From NCBI RefSeq assembly GCF_034190915.1, contig NW_026947499.1:2479950-2543949 (forward strand): 64,000 nucleotides of DNA, given 5' to 3'. Below are positions 11,772 through 22,690 of this stretch, in pieces (position 1 is the stretch's first letter; every line of letters starts with the position of its first letter). Source of the DNA: Cavia porcellus. Lineage: Eukaryota > Chordata > Mammalia > Rodentia > Caviidae. The translations under genes were made by a program, and so were the position numbers. The notes beneath the pieces are model-generated. The model made no database searches and was not told the origin of the DNA. It worked only from the letters and a program-made list of their open reading frames with translations.

Positions 11772-12503
11772 ATTCTCTGTTCCTTATATATGCAAGCTTA
11801 TATGAGAGGCCCAGCTTCTCTCCCTGTCAGCCACAGCCTGATCGAATTGCGCCGGTTAGGTGTTCCCACTCACCGCTGTGTACCAGGCAGCCTACGCGGG
11901 GGCCCGCCCCTCCCGGCCTCCGTTAGGCTCTGGGATCTGGGTTGGGCCAGCCTACGGGGTCCGCCGGCAGCATCACGCAGGCCAGGCACTTTTCACCAAT
12001 CCCGCCCGAGAGGGGAATGTGTGGCTGGAGTCACCACCGCGCCCTGCTCCCGCAGGACTGCTCGGGCCCAGAAAGTCCGCTGGAGTCAAACTGTGGTGGA
12101 GTGTCAGTTTCTCTCACTCACCTCGCCACAAGTCAGAACATGCCTCCCTGCTCGTCCTGTTTTCGACTCCGTTCGCAGACTCCCGTTCTCAGAGTTTCCG
12201 CGCGTCTCTCTCCTTGCCGAGCTGATGTAGAGGCAGCCAGCCACCGCGCGGCGGGAAACCCAAATCGCGGCTTCCAATGGCGCAGGGTCCAGCCTCAGCA
12301 GCGAGACTTTTCTGTTCCTGTTTTAGCACCAGGACTGCATTCCAAGTTGGTTTCTCTCAGCCGAGTTCGTTCCTGAGTCAGCAGAGCATAACTCCACCTG
12401 CTTATGTCTCTTTAGTCCGCACCATACCTGGCTTCTGAGCCTAGTTTTTCAGAGAGCCTCCGGTAGTTGCTGTTATCTGTCTGCCATGTTCTCCTGGAAG
12501 AAC
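11772..12503 (-). promoter_or_regulatory. LINE-1 5'UTR / internal promoter, CpG-rich
   Basis: About 730 bp between the element's first base and the ORF1 start codon. It is far more GC- and CpG-rich than the flanks, notably at 11890-12060 and 12180-12260, as expected for an L1 5'UTR that carries its own RNA polymerase II promoter. A CCATGTT motif (+ strand 12484-12490) fits the YY1 core CCATNTT and sits at about +14 to +20 of the element, the same place as the YY1 site that positions initiation in human L1. No tandem monomers of the mouse type are visible, so it is a non-monomeric 5'UTR. Confidence 0.75.
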
Positions 12504-12519
12504 GACTAAGTTTTTCTTT
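12504..12519. repeat. Target-site duplication, right copy
   Basis: Identical over 16 bp to 9348-9363. It fixes the 5' end of the minus-strand element at about 12503, although a base or two of ambiguity remains because both copies are also preceded by similar short A-rich sequence. Confidence 0.93.
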
Positions 12520-15500
12520 AGTCGCAGGTGGAGATGTAGGATATGCTCGAATTAGAAGGAAACAGGAAGCCTCCTGCAGACCTGGCAGTGTCCACAGCTC
12601 TGGGAGCTGTCTGAGGAGAAACTGAAACATGAATATTTATACAGATTCACACGCAAATTAATTTCAGACAGACACAAAAGAGATTCGCATGAAAAGTTAG
12701 TTTAGAAAAAAATGATTCTGAGTCACCCGATCCTAATGCATGTAATTTACAATAATTTACCAGAAATTTATACCAAACTTTTTCAGCCTATATAACATTC
12801 TAAACAGCTCTGGGAATACTCACTTCAGCAGAAAGATCCTTCTAAAATTAACAGCTATCAAAAGCCACCTGCCTTTGCCAAGAAAAACTGGTGCCTCTCA
12901 TTTATGCTTGTTGAAAATGAAATTTTAAAAAACATAAAATTTTATTATCTAGTCATTAATTTGCAGAAAAGCAGGCCAGAAAAATACATATCAAGACTTC
13001 ACATTATAAAGCCTTATTATTTATAGCACCATATAAACTTCTGACACAAAACACGTTTTCATAGGCCATGTTATGTTTTTAAAAGAAAAAGCTTGTCTCT
13101 TGGTTTCTGTGACTTTGGTTTTTTCCTGCCTTCTGCATAAAGGTTTTGCACACTTCTGTTTGTCCTCTGAGTGCTTACTAAGTGATGGAGAAGATGGGGG
13201 ATGCAATTAGCATCTTAAATTCAGACACATACCATCCTAGGACTGGTGTGCTTTAAAAAGTAAGCAGAGCAGGGCACAGAAGCCCTGCACAGTGACAGGA
13301 GTCAGGATGAAGCCTCAGCCACCATTGGCTCGACTGTGTACATGCGGGAGACAGGAAGTAAAGGGCACGCACTGCCCTAGTGTGGGTGATTCTGTGTCCA
13401 AGACATGGCTCTTGTTTGTCCATAACTGAAGTTTGGCAGGCAGACAGCATTTCACCATGTTTCTTCACCATCATGATGCTTCACAGGTGAGGAGCTGAGG
13501 CCCGTGAGAAGGAAAAGGCTGGGACCAAGCAGGAACCTCACTGGCCACAGAAGATCAGCGTACGCTGCACACTTTTCTTAGGACACAATTGACATGCGTG
13601 CGCACACTCACGCACAATGCCTCTCAGGACGGAGCCGCCGTCCAGTTTCCTGAAGGATGAGGTTAATTCCAATGTTAAGTAGTTTCCTGATTCTGCTTTG
13701 TTGATTAATAAGCAGCAAAATCCAAGACACTTTGCTGACAGACAGGGCATTGGACTTGGACCAATTTGCCTGCACTTGAGGCTGTTGGTGGTGACGTGGA
13801 CTCCACAGGAGGCCACAGTAGTTGCCACCAGCCCGTGCTGCCATCTCCACCTGTCGGGGAATCTCTGCAGCTCCTGGGTGGGGTTGAACCGGAGCAACAA
13901 AATGCAGCCGGAGGTTCCCCCAGTGTGAAGGCCTCATAGTTTGCACATGTGGGTTGCGGTCGTCAGCCCCCCAACACGCCACCCAGTACCATATCTGGGG
14001 CCCTGAAGAGGTGTGAGGCAGGCAGGCCTCTGTCCAGGACTTGGCCATGGAGCCAAACCCGCCCACCTCCCCCCTCCCTCTCTCCCTCTCCAGCCTTTTC
14101 AGCTGCTGACACAGAGCCTGTCCCTAGATGCAGGTCCATGGCCAGACGACCGCAGCTAGGCGGTGCTTCTGTCCCTGCTGCTGCCACTCCACGGCAGCTG
14201 GGAAGGGGCACAGGAGGTCCAGCCAGCTTCTGTCTCCCTCTCTCTGGGTTGGGGCCTCACCACAGGGAGGGCTTTGATGACAAACCTCTCTAGGCCAAGG
14301 AGCGCCAATCCCATCTTAGTTAATTTACATTACTGCACTTCCTCTTCCGGGACACAAGGAGAACTCACTGTACCTCTGAGGGTCATGTCAGGTGCAGCTC
14401 TGCCATGCACATCCGCTACCCTCTTGCGGCTGCGTATTAATTACCACCCCTCGTACCGATTTAAACGCCGGCGCCTTGGGCCAGCCTCAGTTGTTTGGGT
14501 AGCTGCTTTCTGCACACACAGCTGTGTCTCTCATGGTACAAATGATTTCAAGTACATTGTCTCACCTAAAGCCCACTGGTTTCCTTATTTGTGAAATAAA
14601 AGTCTTCTCTAAGTTTTACTTTTATGACATCACAGCGTCTTGCTTTTCCTGTGCAAACACCCGAGGTCTGCCTCTGCAGAATTTGGGGAAGAAGTGGTGA
14701 TTCTATGTCCTGCGCAACCGCGCCCACTTTGCAGCTCAGAGGTCTCGCATTACACAGAGAATTTCACCTCTAAGCTCGCCAGGAAGGGCGTGGACACTGC
14801 AAGCAGATTGCTCCCTCCCGGGAGAAAGCAGGCAGCGCCTGCCAGTGCCTATGCTTCTCCGTCCTCTTTGGAATTTTACAACCCTGCCCTGCTTAAACCG
14901 TAGGTCACGCACATGGGCCGCAGCAGAGATAGTATCCTTTTCCTCTGAACCCACTTCCTCCCCTTCCTGGGTAATATTTTATTCCCAGTCTCCTTGCAGT
15001 TCGTGGAACCCACGTGACCTATTTCCAGCCAATGGAGGTGAGCACGCGCTGGGCCCCGCCCTGCTGCCGTGCTGTGTGCAAAGCTCCATAGGTGGGGCTT
15101 CCTCAGCGCCATCCTCGCTCTACAGCTCCATGCCTCACTGTAGGGCTTCTGCAGGGCAGAGGTGCAGGTCAGTGGGGAGAGCCTGGGCCCTGAGGCAGCC
15201 TTGGGAGAGCACTGCATGACGGGTTGTCACTAGCACTGTCCTTAGTGTTCACAGGACGGAAACAACACCCGTCCACTTGGAAGTGCGGTGCACCTGGCGT
15301 GTGTTGGGGCAGCATCCAGCCTGGACAGCGCTACTATAAAGAGCAGAAGCATGGGAGCCGCTAGGCTCTCGGGGTTCACCACCCGCCTGCAGCTCTGGAC
15401 CAGCAGCCGACACCACGTTACTGTGGACACGCTTTCCCATTAGCTCCAAAAACCTGGTGAGAGCTGGGTCTCAGCTCTAAGCCACCCTGCCGCCCTGGGA

Positions 15501-16799
15501 ACTTTGGCTGTGTCTGTCCGGAGGGGCGGCCAGTGTTTGTGTGACGGTGCCTGTGGCCGGCACCAGGCTGGGTACAGAGGAGGCATCTGCAGCCCTTGCT
15601 CCTGGATCGCTGACCCAGCAGCTGCACAGTGGGGGGACGCCTCACAAGGACTGGGGATTCTTCTGTGTTCTTCTTGGTCCCCTTTCTCCCTTCTGGCTCT
15701 CTGGGTCCAGCACAGCTCATTGGGAGCCTGTGAATCCACTGACGACCACACCAGGCCCTGGAAAGCTATTTGGGCAGTAGTACAGTGTTTAGGAAGAAGG
15801 CCTGGCATCCGCTGAGTGGCTGCGGGTTGGTACCCGGCCTTCCCTGTGTGGAGAGCTGTGACACCATGACCCCCTCCACCTCTCCAGGGTCTCGGGCCCA
15901 GCTCCCGCAGAAACCCGCCCAGAGCTGGATGCTTCATCCTTTCTGTCCCTGCTTCCCACACAGGGGAGCAAAACAATTTATGGTCTCCTGGGGTCGGAGC
16001 CTGCACTTGGGGAAATCTATTTTCAGACATGCTGAGCAGGATCTCCAGCCTGGCTGAAGCCGAGAAAAATCAAATAATAACAGAGGAAGGTTCTCCCCCT
16101 GCCCCCTGCACTGCTTGTCGGTACCGAAATCTGTTCCCCTTTCTCTGTGTATAGGAAACCCGGCCCCGGGAGTGAAGCCCTGTTAAATGTTGGGGTTTGG
16201 GGTGGGGAGAGTCACACGACAGCGTGAAGAGCGTTGAACTATCCTCATGGACACAACTCACAGCATACGCTGGAGTCTTTGTTTTTTGGTGTTTGTTTTC
16301 CAGCTCTCTGGTCACTGCCCAGGAAGAGCAATGGCACAGAGGGAAAGGGTCTCACCAGGCCTTGATGCTGCTGCTAAAGGGACTCAAGCTTAGGATTCCC
16401 AGAAAGGAAGGCAGGCCCTTCCCACCAGGTGCTGGTACTGCTCAGAGCCTGGCATCTTTAACAGCGAATCACACCAGTGACAGCATTAGAAAGATAGTGT
16501 GAAGTCACCTGTGGGAAGGTGACTGAAGACCTCCCCACTGAGACCCACACAGAGCGGGCTGTGGCTTCTGTGTTGTTCACTATGGGAGGCAGACATGCTG
16601 GTGGGAAAGAGCCACAGACATCAAGAGAGGGGCAGCTTCTGTGTGCCAAGGTGGCTGTGTTCGTGGGAGCTGCAGCAGGGTGCAGAAAGGGCCACATCTG
16701 CTGGGCTTGGTGGAGAGACGCTGAGCTGTTCCAGGGTGGACCTGAGCAGGAAATGGGGCAAAACACAGTGAAATTGGCAGACAGGAATGCTAGTCACTG
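12520..16799. other. Unassigned sequence
   Basis: 12640-13250 is AT-rich and the rest more GC-rich. Apart from a possible MIR fragment at 13.5 kb nothing is recognised. The 196-codon minus frame at 15440-16030 has no domain-like features. Confidence 0.5.
13470..13545 (+). mobile_element. Possible MIR SINE fragment
   Basis: CTTCACAGGTGAGGAGCTGA followed by GGCCCGTGAGAAGG resembles the conserved MIR core (TTTACAGATGAGGAAACTGAGGC...). It is short and diverged. Confidence 0.35.
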
Positions 16800-17270
16800 T
16801 GTATTGCCGTCATGGAACACCTGGTGTCACAGTTTACAGGAGGAGAGGTTGAGTTTGCATCAAGGTTTCAGTCCCAGCTCAGCTGGTTCCATGGAAGGAA
16901 GGTCATGGCAGAAGGGCACGAGGAAAATCTGCTCACCTCATGGCTTCCAGGAAGGAGGAAGGAAGGGAGAGAGGGAAAAGGAGAGAGGGAGAGAAAGACA
17001 GAGTGGGAGAGGGTTAAAAGGAAAGGGAGATGAGGGACAGAGAGAGGGAGAAAGAGAGGATATGGAGGGCGATAGAGAGGGCAAGAGCCAATACACCCTT
17101 CAAGGCATGTCCCCCGTGACCCACTTCCTTCATCATGACGTCACCTGCTAACAGCACATCCGGCTATGAACTCAACCCTGGGTAAGTTCACTGCTGAGGG
17201 TGGCACCCTCACAATCCTGTCCCCTCTCCAGGTATCTCTGCATCTAACCCATCAAGAGCAGCCCTCACAC
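16800..17270 (-). mobile_element. MaLR-type LTR with an internal purine expansion
   Basis: On the minus strand it contains GGAAGTGGGTCACGGGGGAC followed by ATGCCTTGAAGGGT, the pattern also seen in the + strand LTR at 52700-53010 (GGAGGTGGGTCATGGAGTAC). GGTTTCAGTCCCAGCTCAGC on the + strand (16864-16883) marks the usual 'actgaaacctcc' end. Between 16950 and 17080 a GGGA/GAGA purine tract has expanded. The flanks decay gradually, so limits are approximate. Confidence 0.65.
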
Positions 17271-18016
17271 CGACCAAGCCCCGACTGTCCTGAGGTGACA
17301 GCTTCCCAGGTTGTGGTTGGCTTTCCAGTGCTTGTCACTGAGCTGATGGGTCCGAGTTCGTCATCCTGGACCTTGGCCATTGTCCATTTATGGAGCTGGC
17401 TTTGCACCTGTCACCCTCAGCCACAGAACAGGAAACGGGGATGGGCAGAGGAAGAGGGAGAGACATGTTCAAGCAGGTACGGTGGGAGGTGGCAGGCTTG
17501 CCGGGAACACAAGCTTCCTGTGCTGCCTGGGACCAACAGCGCTTGCTGCTTCATTTCGCGGTACTCCAGCTCATCCTGAACTCCCTCCCCAGTTTGACCT
17601 GGTGTTATCTTTGAGGTCTGAGGTTTGCTAATTAATCATTGTGATGCACTCAAAAATGTAGCTGACATGGGCGGAATTGCTCCTTACAACCAAGAAGTCC
17701 ATCCAGACCTTCACAAGGACCTGGTTGTCCGTTTGGAAGATGCTGGTGTGTGGACTGTTTCTCCATTTCTCTGGCTCAATCCTGTGCCCTGAAGAAGTGA
17801 CCAGAGTCTGGACCATGTGCCCCCTGCCTGGTTTGCTTGTCCCTCTGTGTCTGCTAACCCAGCAGCCTCCATGGGCACTAAGCCCCCATGGAAGGTACAT
17901 ACTCAACAATGCAAGCGACTGAGCATGGGAATCTCTCAGAAGCACTGCTGGGGCTGCTTTAAAGCTGCATAACGGTGCCTTCAGCCACGGATTAGGTGTC
18001 TTATTTTAGTAAAGTT

Positions 18017-18018
<2 letters not shown>

Positions 18019-18043
<25 letters not shown>
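18019..18043 (+). repeat. T-run followed by TTTG repeat
   Basis: A T-run and then tandem GTTT units just before the ID SINE. It could be the A-rich tail of another minus-strand retroposon whose body is no longer recognisable. Confidence 0.6.
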
Positions 18044-18047
<4 letters not shown>

Positions 18048-18090
18048 GTTTGTTGACAATAAAGTGGCTTGAAGGGCGATTTTTAACAGC

Positions 18091-18192
18091 TTTTTTTTTG
18101 TCTTTTTCCTTTTTATGGGTACTGGGTATCAAACTCACGACTGCCTGCTTGCAAGGCAGGTGCTTATGCCACTGAGCTAAATCCTCAGCCCC
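18091..18192 (-). mobile_element. ID-like tRNA-derived SINE
   Basis: On the minus strand it reads GGGCTGAGGATTTAGCTCAG, GGCATAAGCACCTGCCTTGC, then a GAGTTTGATACCCAG B-box region and an A-rich tail. This is the alanine-tRNA-like head of rodent ID elements. A 19-bp flanking direct repeat at 18069-18087 and 18192-18210 (15 of 19 identical, core GATTTTTAA) fits a decayed target duplication. Confidence 0.88.
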
Positions 18193-19528
18193 CTGAAATG
18201 TGATTTTTAATGCGCTTTGACTCTGCTTCTTATGCATTTCTTCATGCAAGTCTACCTAAGCATCAGAGAACACCCAAGTCTCCGAACAAGGCTACTTCAT
18301 CCCCAGCTGCACAGGCTGGAAGGCTCCTGTGCAGGCACAGAGCTGCGTCCTTTGTGTGCAGGGAGGGTCCTCACGCTCACTGCTGTTCAGAGCCAGTGCT
18401 TAGAGCACACGGCGATTTCTGACTCCCCAGGGTTTGCCTGTCATTGTGAGAGGGTTGTCTCAGCCTTAATCTGCTGCCTCCCAAGTACACCACCCTCCAA
18501 GCAGCTGGTTCTGGCAACCGTGGTGACGAGCACAGGAGTGTGTGGGTGTCGGGCAGCGTGATGAATCCATTGATGAACCCGTGTTCACAGTGCTGCCCGT
18601 GGTTGCCCTGCTGTGTAATCAGCCCAAACAGGCTTTTGGTGTGGAAGCTTCCCTGCCCCCCCCCCCCCAGGAAACCTCCCCAACAAGTCTGTGCTCAGCT
18701 GTGTTGGGTCCAATGCCAAATGTCCTGCAGCCAATGCCTCACCCACTGGAAGGACAGGGAGGAAGTGTCATTCAACTAAGGCACAGGGGAGATGTGAGAG
18801 ATGTCTAGCAGAGTCCAGTTCACTGAATCCCTAAAGATGGGTGCCAAGGAAGGGGTTCTGGGGTCTCCCTTGGTCGTCTCCCCCTTGCCCTGTGGTCCTG
18901 TCCTGTCAGCCCTCTTCGAGATTCTGCAAAGCATAAGGAAGTGTCCAGAATCTCTCTGGACAGAGATTAATGTGGATGAAACAAGCTGTGTACAGAGGAC
19001 GGTGCTGACTCTCACTGGGTCTTAAAATCAGCATCTGCTGTGATTCTGGGTGGGCAGGAGGAGAGGGGCTTGTGCGTGTGGGACACCTTCCCCGGAGCTC
19101 TGTATTTACCAGGGTGATGCTGATCCCAGCGCTCTAGCACATGGCATCCTACTTCTGTCCTGTCCATGCCCACCCTACGCTCCAGGAAGGAAGGAATCCT
19201 GCCGCAAAGATGGGGCAGTTTCCCTGAAACTCCTGAGATGACTGGAGAATACTCGGGACATGAGAAACATTTATCACGAGCCATGGTTCCTGCCCTGCAA
19301 GATAGGAAAGGACCCATTCTGCTGTGGCTAGGAGTCAGGAGGCAGTGAAAAGAGGTGGGGGTTCTGATGGGGTCCTCAGAGACCTGCAAAAGGGTGGGAA
19401 TGTCTGCTCCCTCCTCCCTCATCAGCAGGGCCTGAAGTTCACAGAGAATCTTCCTCCCCCAGGGAGTCCCCAGCTGCCAGGTCTGACCAGGTAGCACCAA
19501 TTCTGTTTTTTAAATTCTCATGTTCAAT

Positions 19529-19752
19529 TGAGCTGGGTGTGGCAGCTCATACCAGTAACCCCAGCACTTTGGGAGGCTGAGGCCAGGGGATGGCAAATTC
19601 CAGCCCTATTTGAGCAGTTTAACAATGTAGTGAGACTCTGTCACTAAATACTTACACACACACATACTGACACATACACACACACAGATGCAGGGGCTCC
19701 GTATTGCTCGGTGCAAAAGCCCTGGGCTCAGCATTCAGTACTGCAAACAAAA
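19529..19752 (+). mobile_element. B1-like + ID-like composite SINE
   Basis: The left half has the 7SL-derived B1/Alu signature: GAGCTGGGTGTGGCAGCTCA, CCCAGCACTTTGGGAGGCTG, ending in GTGAGACTCTGTC. An AC-rich linker follows (about 19655-19687). The right half (19692-19752) is a diverged ID head with CAGTACTGCAAACAAAATAC as tail. B1+ID dimers are known from some non-murid rodents, so this supports the lineage call. Confidence 0.7.
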
Positions 19753-20052
19753 TACATTCCAAGTCATCACTGAGAGTCTTTCTGTTGACATAGTTCCTGG
19801 CTTAACACGTTTCCCACATTCTGAGACTAATCCCAAATTGAATGATGATAAAGTGAAGCTTCCCTGGTGTCCCCAGGGAGAGCAAACGCCCCATGTCTCC
19901 CCAGCATTGCTTTCAGGAAATCAGCACTTTCAGCTGGTTGTCCTGAGCCTGGAGGCGGCACCCAGCTCTCTAACAGGAAGGAGCCTTGGCCTGGCTTCCA
20001 CAAGAGCATCTCCCTCAGAGGCTCAAGTCCTCTCTGGCTCCCCTAGCCCTGG

Positions 20053-20102
20053 GGGAGCCCAGTGCTCCCCCAGCCCAGTTCCGAGGGAACCACCTCAAGC
20101 TG
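20053..20102 (+). repeat. 50-bp isolated duplication, copy A
   Basis: It begins GGGAGCCCAGTGCTCCCCCA and is 49/50 identical to 21387-21436, with unrelated flanks. GGGAGC and GCTCCC can pair as a hairpin. No known repeat family recognised. Confidence 0.9.
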
Positions 20103-22261
20103 TGACCATTCCTCACCATGCCCTCTGCATCTTTCCCAGCTCTGAGTGCTGGGCCCAGACTCTTGGCCTGGCTGCAGAGTTTGGAGGGGTCTGCTCCTTT
20201 CTGGATGAAGTCGGTGAATGTGAGCCCCTGGACTGCAGCCACCGGGGTGCACAGGCTGAGGCTGCTTTGTGCCTCTCCCCCTTATCAGTGAGGGCTGTGC
20301 CTTCCAGGGCTGGCTTTGTGCTTAGTCAGTAATGCACCTGTGTCATTTGGGTGGAAGGAGATCTTATTTTTAATTAGTTCCTCATCAGGGATAGATGCAT
20401 CCGCCAAATGACTGGCAGACAGTCAATGCTCATTCCCCTCCATTCAGACAGGAGGACTTGGGAGCCTAAGCCACCTGAGGGGCCAGGGATTTGTCAAAAG
20501 CCTCTATAGCTAGACCACTCCTCTCAGTAAATATAAGGCTTTGCTGCTGTGAACAGCAAACCCTTCGTCATTTCAATCTGTGAATACCTATTAAACCTCC
20601 CATCAGGTGCAGGCTCTGGAAGGAAGTGTGGATGGACAGGAAGTTATTCAGGTCACCCAAGGGACACTGAGGGCAGCTCAGGGATGGTTCTGGAAAATCC
20701 CCTGCACCAAGGTGCCTCTGAGCTCACACACAGAGCCAGAGCACCCCGAATTCCCTCCAAAGGCTCTGATGGGTGGGATAAACAGCAGCTCCCTGAATCT
20801 CCTTTCTTGTGAATTAGCAGTGGCCATGCAGAAGTCACCAGGCTGGTGGGATGAGGCCAGGATTGGTGCTGCCCTACAATGCCACCAGATGGCGGTGGAC
20901 GCCCTCACCTCCCAGCCGAGCCACCAGCCACCTGTTGGTTCTGTTCTCATCATGGGTCTCAATAATTTTATGAATATTGTATTAATGTAGGCAGAAGTGG
21001 GAGCATTGCACAGTGGATTGGGGCTGCATCTGCTCTGGGCACCTTGGGACCTTGTCAGGCAGTGCTGGGGACTCCACCGTACAGGACATTAGCAGAGGGG
21101 CTGCACCAGGTGGTGTGATCTGAGGCCATAGGGACCTCACTGAACCCCCAGACTCAGGGCAGCTCTTGGCTCCTCCCTAGGTAGGCAGTCTGTGCTCCTG
21201 ACTTCAGGAGTCACCAGCACCGCTCTGGAAGCTGGACTGGGTATTTTAGCGCTGTAAGAATGTATGCAGATTTGGGGTTTTGTGGAAGAAACATTGTAGT
21301 TTGGTGTTCTCATCAGGTCCAGTTGTGAGCCCAGAGGTCCCAGTGTGAACATGGATTTGTTCTGAAGTCAGTTCCAAATGGGTGCTGGGAGCCCAGTGCT
21401 CCCCCAGCCCAGTTCCCAGGGAACCACCTCAAGCTGGGCCCTTGGGAGCTGCTTGGACCAGTAGGGCAACTTCTGTCTCTGTGGCTGGGTCCAGCTTCCT
21501 GGTAAGGGGACCAGGCTGGGGTAGCAGGGCCATCCTGTCTGCACCGCAGCTGTGGACTTCCAGTTTCCAGCAGGGTGAGGAAACACCACAGGTGGGTGGA
21601 GCACTGAGGAGCAGCCGGACTAAGAAGGAAGCCATCAGGGATGTCTGGGTAGAGGTGAGCATAGCCAAGGAGAGACCCGTGAGGGTAGGGTGACACTGGG
21701 GGGTCAGGAGAAAGTCAGGGCCACATTCCCCCACTACCCTGTGCAGCCCGGGCGGCATGGCCTGCTGCCTCCTGGACCCCGGGCTTCTACCGTGTTGGGA
21801 CAGCAGCCCTGGAGACTCATCTCTCCCCCGAGCTTGTCTGTGTTGTGTTTCAGCCTCCTGGGGGAAGAACACTGCCCTGCTTCGCTGTTTCCTGTCTTTG
21901 ACCCCCTCAATGCCCAAGGATCTGAGACCAGAGTCTGCCCTCTTTCCTTGGTCCCCCCAGAGCCATGGCACCGGTGCTGCTCCACTTCTTTCTCCTCTCC
22001 TCCGAGGCGTGGGGCAGAGGAACAGTGACCAGGACATCCGTGTGGAGCATGACCACTCTGCTGAGCCAGGGTTCCTGGGTACAAAGAGCCTGGGGCCCTC
22101 TGCTGTTGGAGAAGGCAGCAGTTTGGCGCCTGCTGAGTTGAAGGGAGCAAATGTTGGGCTGAACCCACAGACACCCTCTTCAGACTCCCAGTGATGCCTG
22201 CTGTTCTCCAGAAACTTCCACACCCTGGCCCTGCTGGTTTCCTGAGATTGCCATGGTGTGT
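20103..22261. other. Unassigned GC-rich sequence
   Basis: Long frames exist on both strands (minus 21429-22292, 287 codons) but their content is proline/serine/glycine-rich without family motifs, as expected by chance at this GC content. Confidence 0.5.
21387..21436 (+). repeat. 50-bp isolated duplication, copy B
   Basis: Matches 20053-20102 in the same orientation 1334 bp away, with one mismatch (G/C in TTCCGAGG versus TTCCCAGG). Confidence 0.9.
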
Positions 22262-22366
22262 TCCACAGACCTGCTGGCGGTAATCCCAGCACCGTGGCAG
22301 GCTGAGGCAGGAGGATCTCAAGGTGTAGTCCAGGCTAGGCAATGTAGAGAGGCCCTGTCTCAAAAC
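22262..22366 (+). mobile_element. B1-like SINE, 5'-truncated
   Basis: GGCGGTAATCCCAGCACCGT, GGCAGGCTGAGGCAGGAGGA and GAGGCCCTGTCTCAAAACAA are the B1/Alu landmarks in order. The tail runs directly into a purine microsatellite. Confidence 0.85.
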
Positions 22367-22376
22367 AAGGAGAAAG

Positions 22377-22440
<64 letters not shown>

Positions 22441-22500
22441 AGAAGAAGAAGAAGAAGAAGAAGAAGAAGAAGAAGAAGAAGAAGAAATGAAGGAAGGAAG
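22367..22500 (+). repeat. (GA)n/(GAA)n purine microsatellite
   Basis: AGAG units, then a run of about 15 GAA units, grown from the A-rich tail of the upstream B1-like SINE. The Glu/Arg-rich open frame (and the poly-Leu frame on the other strand) come from this tract. Confidence 0.97.
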
Positions 22501-22508
22501 TGACACAT

Positions 22509-22690
22509 GCTGGGGTGTGGTCCAGTGTGGAGACCTATATCACAGACCAAACAAAACAAAGACAAGGCAAAGCAGGGGCTGGGGTATAGATCAGCAGCAC
22601 AGCATCTGCCTGGCCAGTGCAAGGTCCTGAGTTTGATTTCTGGTACCAAAAGCAAACAAAAACAAAACAAAGCAAAACAAAAATCAAGAA
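22509..22690 (+). mobile_element. Tandem ID-like SINEs (partial + complete)
   Basis: The second copy (22574-22690) has GGGGCTGGGGTATAGATCAG, GCATCTGCCTGGCCAGTGCA, GAGTTTGATTTCTGGTACC and an AAACAAAACAAA tail. Just before it, GCTGGGGTGTGGTCCAGTGT (22510-22529) is the head of another ID copy that ends in its own AAACAAAAC tail. With the upstream B1-like unit this makes a larger composite. Confidence 0.75.

Larger units (their letters stand above)
9364..12503 (-). mobile_element. ORF1-only LINE-1 (half-L1 / HAL1-like), apparently complete insertion
   Basis: A non-LTR retrotransposon of about 3.14 kb read on the minus strand: 5'UTR 11772-12503, intact ORF1 10758-11771, then about 1.39 kb of AT-rich 3' sequence ending in AATAAA-type signals and an A-rich tail (T-rich on the + strand at 9364-9390). 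Both ends are bounded by the same 16-bp sequence, so the insertion was made by target-primed reverse transcription and has both ends. Autonomous LINE-1 carries a ~3.8 kb ORF2 (endonuclease plus reverse transcriptase) after ORF1; no such frame, nor the usual ORF2 start, is visible here. Half-L1 elements that encode only ORF1p and borrow ORF2p are known in mammals. The matching 3' sequence at 49.6-50.05 kb argues against a one-off deletion in this copy. Perfect target duplication and an open ORF1 suggest a young insertion. Confidence 0.88.

Noticed and set aside
11870..12260. CpG island of a host gene promoter
   Set aside because: The CpG-rich sequence is wholly inside the L1 5'UTR and ends at the target duplication.
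15440..16030. 196-codon minus frame as a gene
   Set aside because: No recognisable domain, no splice-site context, overlapping frames of similar length on the + strand.
18117..18192. Functional tRNA gene
   Set aside because: The cloverleaf is degraded and the unit has an A-rich tail and flanking duplication, so it is an ID SINE.
21429..22292. 287-codon minus frame as a gene
   Set aside because: Composition is Pro/Ser/Gly/Arg-rich as expected from GC-rich non-coding DNA, with equally long frames on the other strand and no motif.
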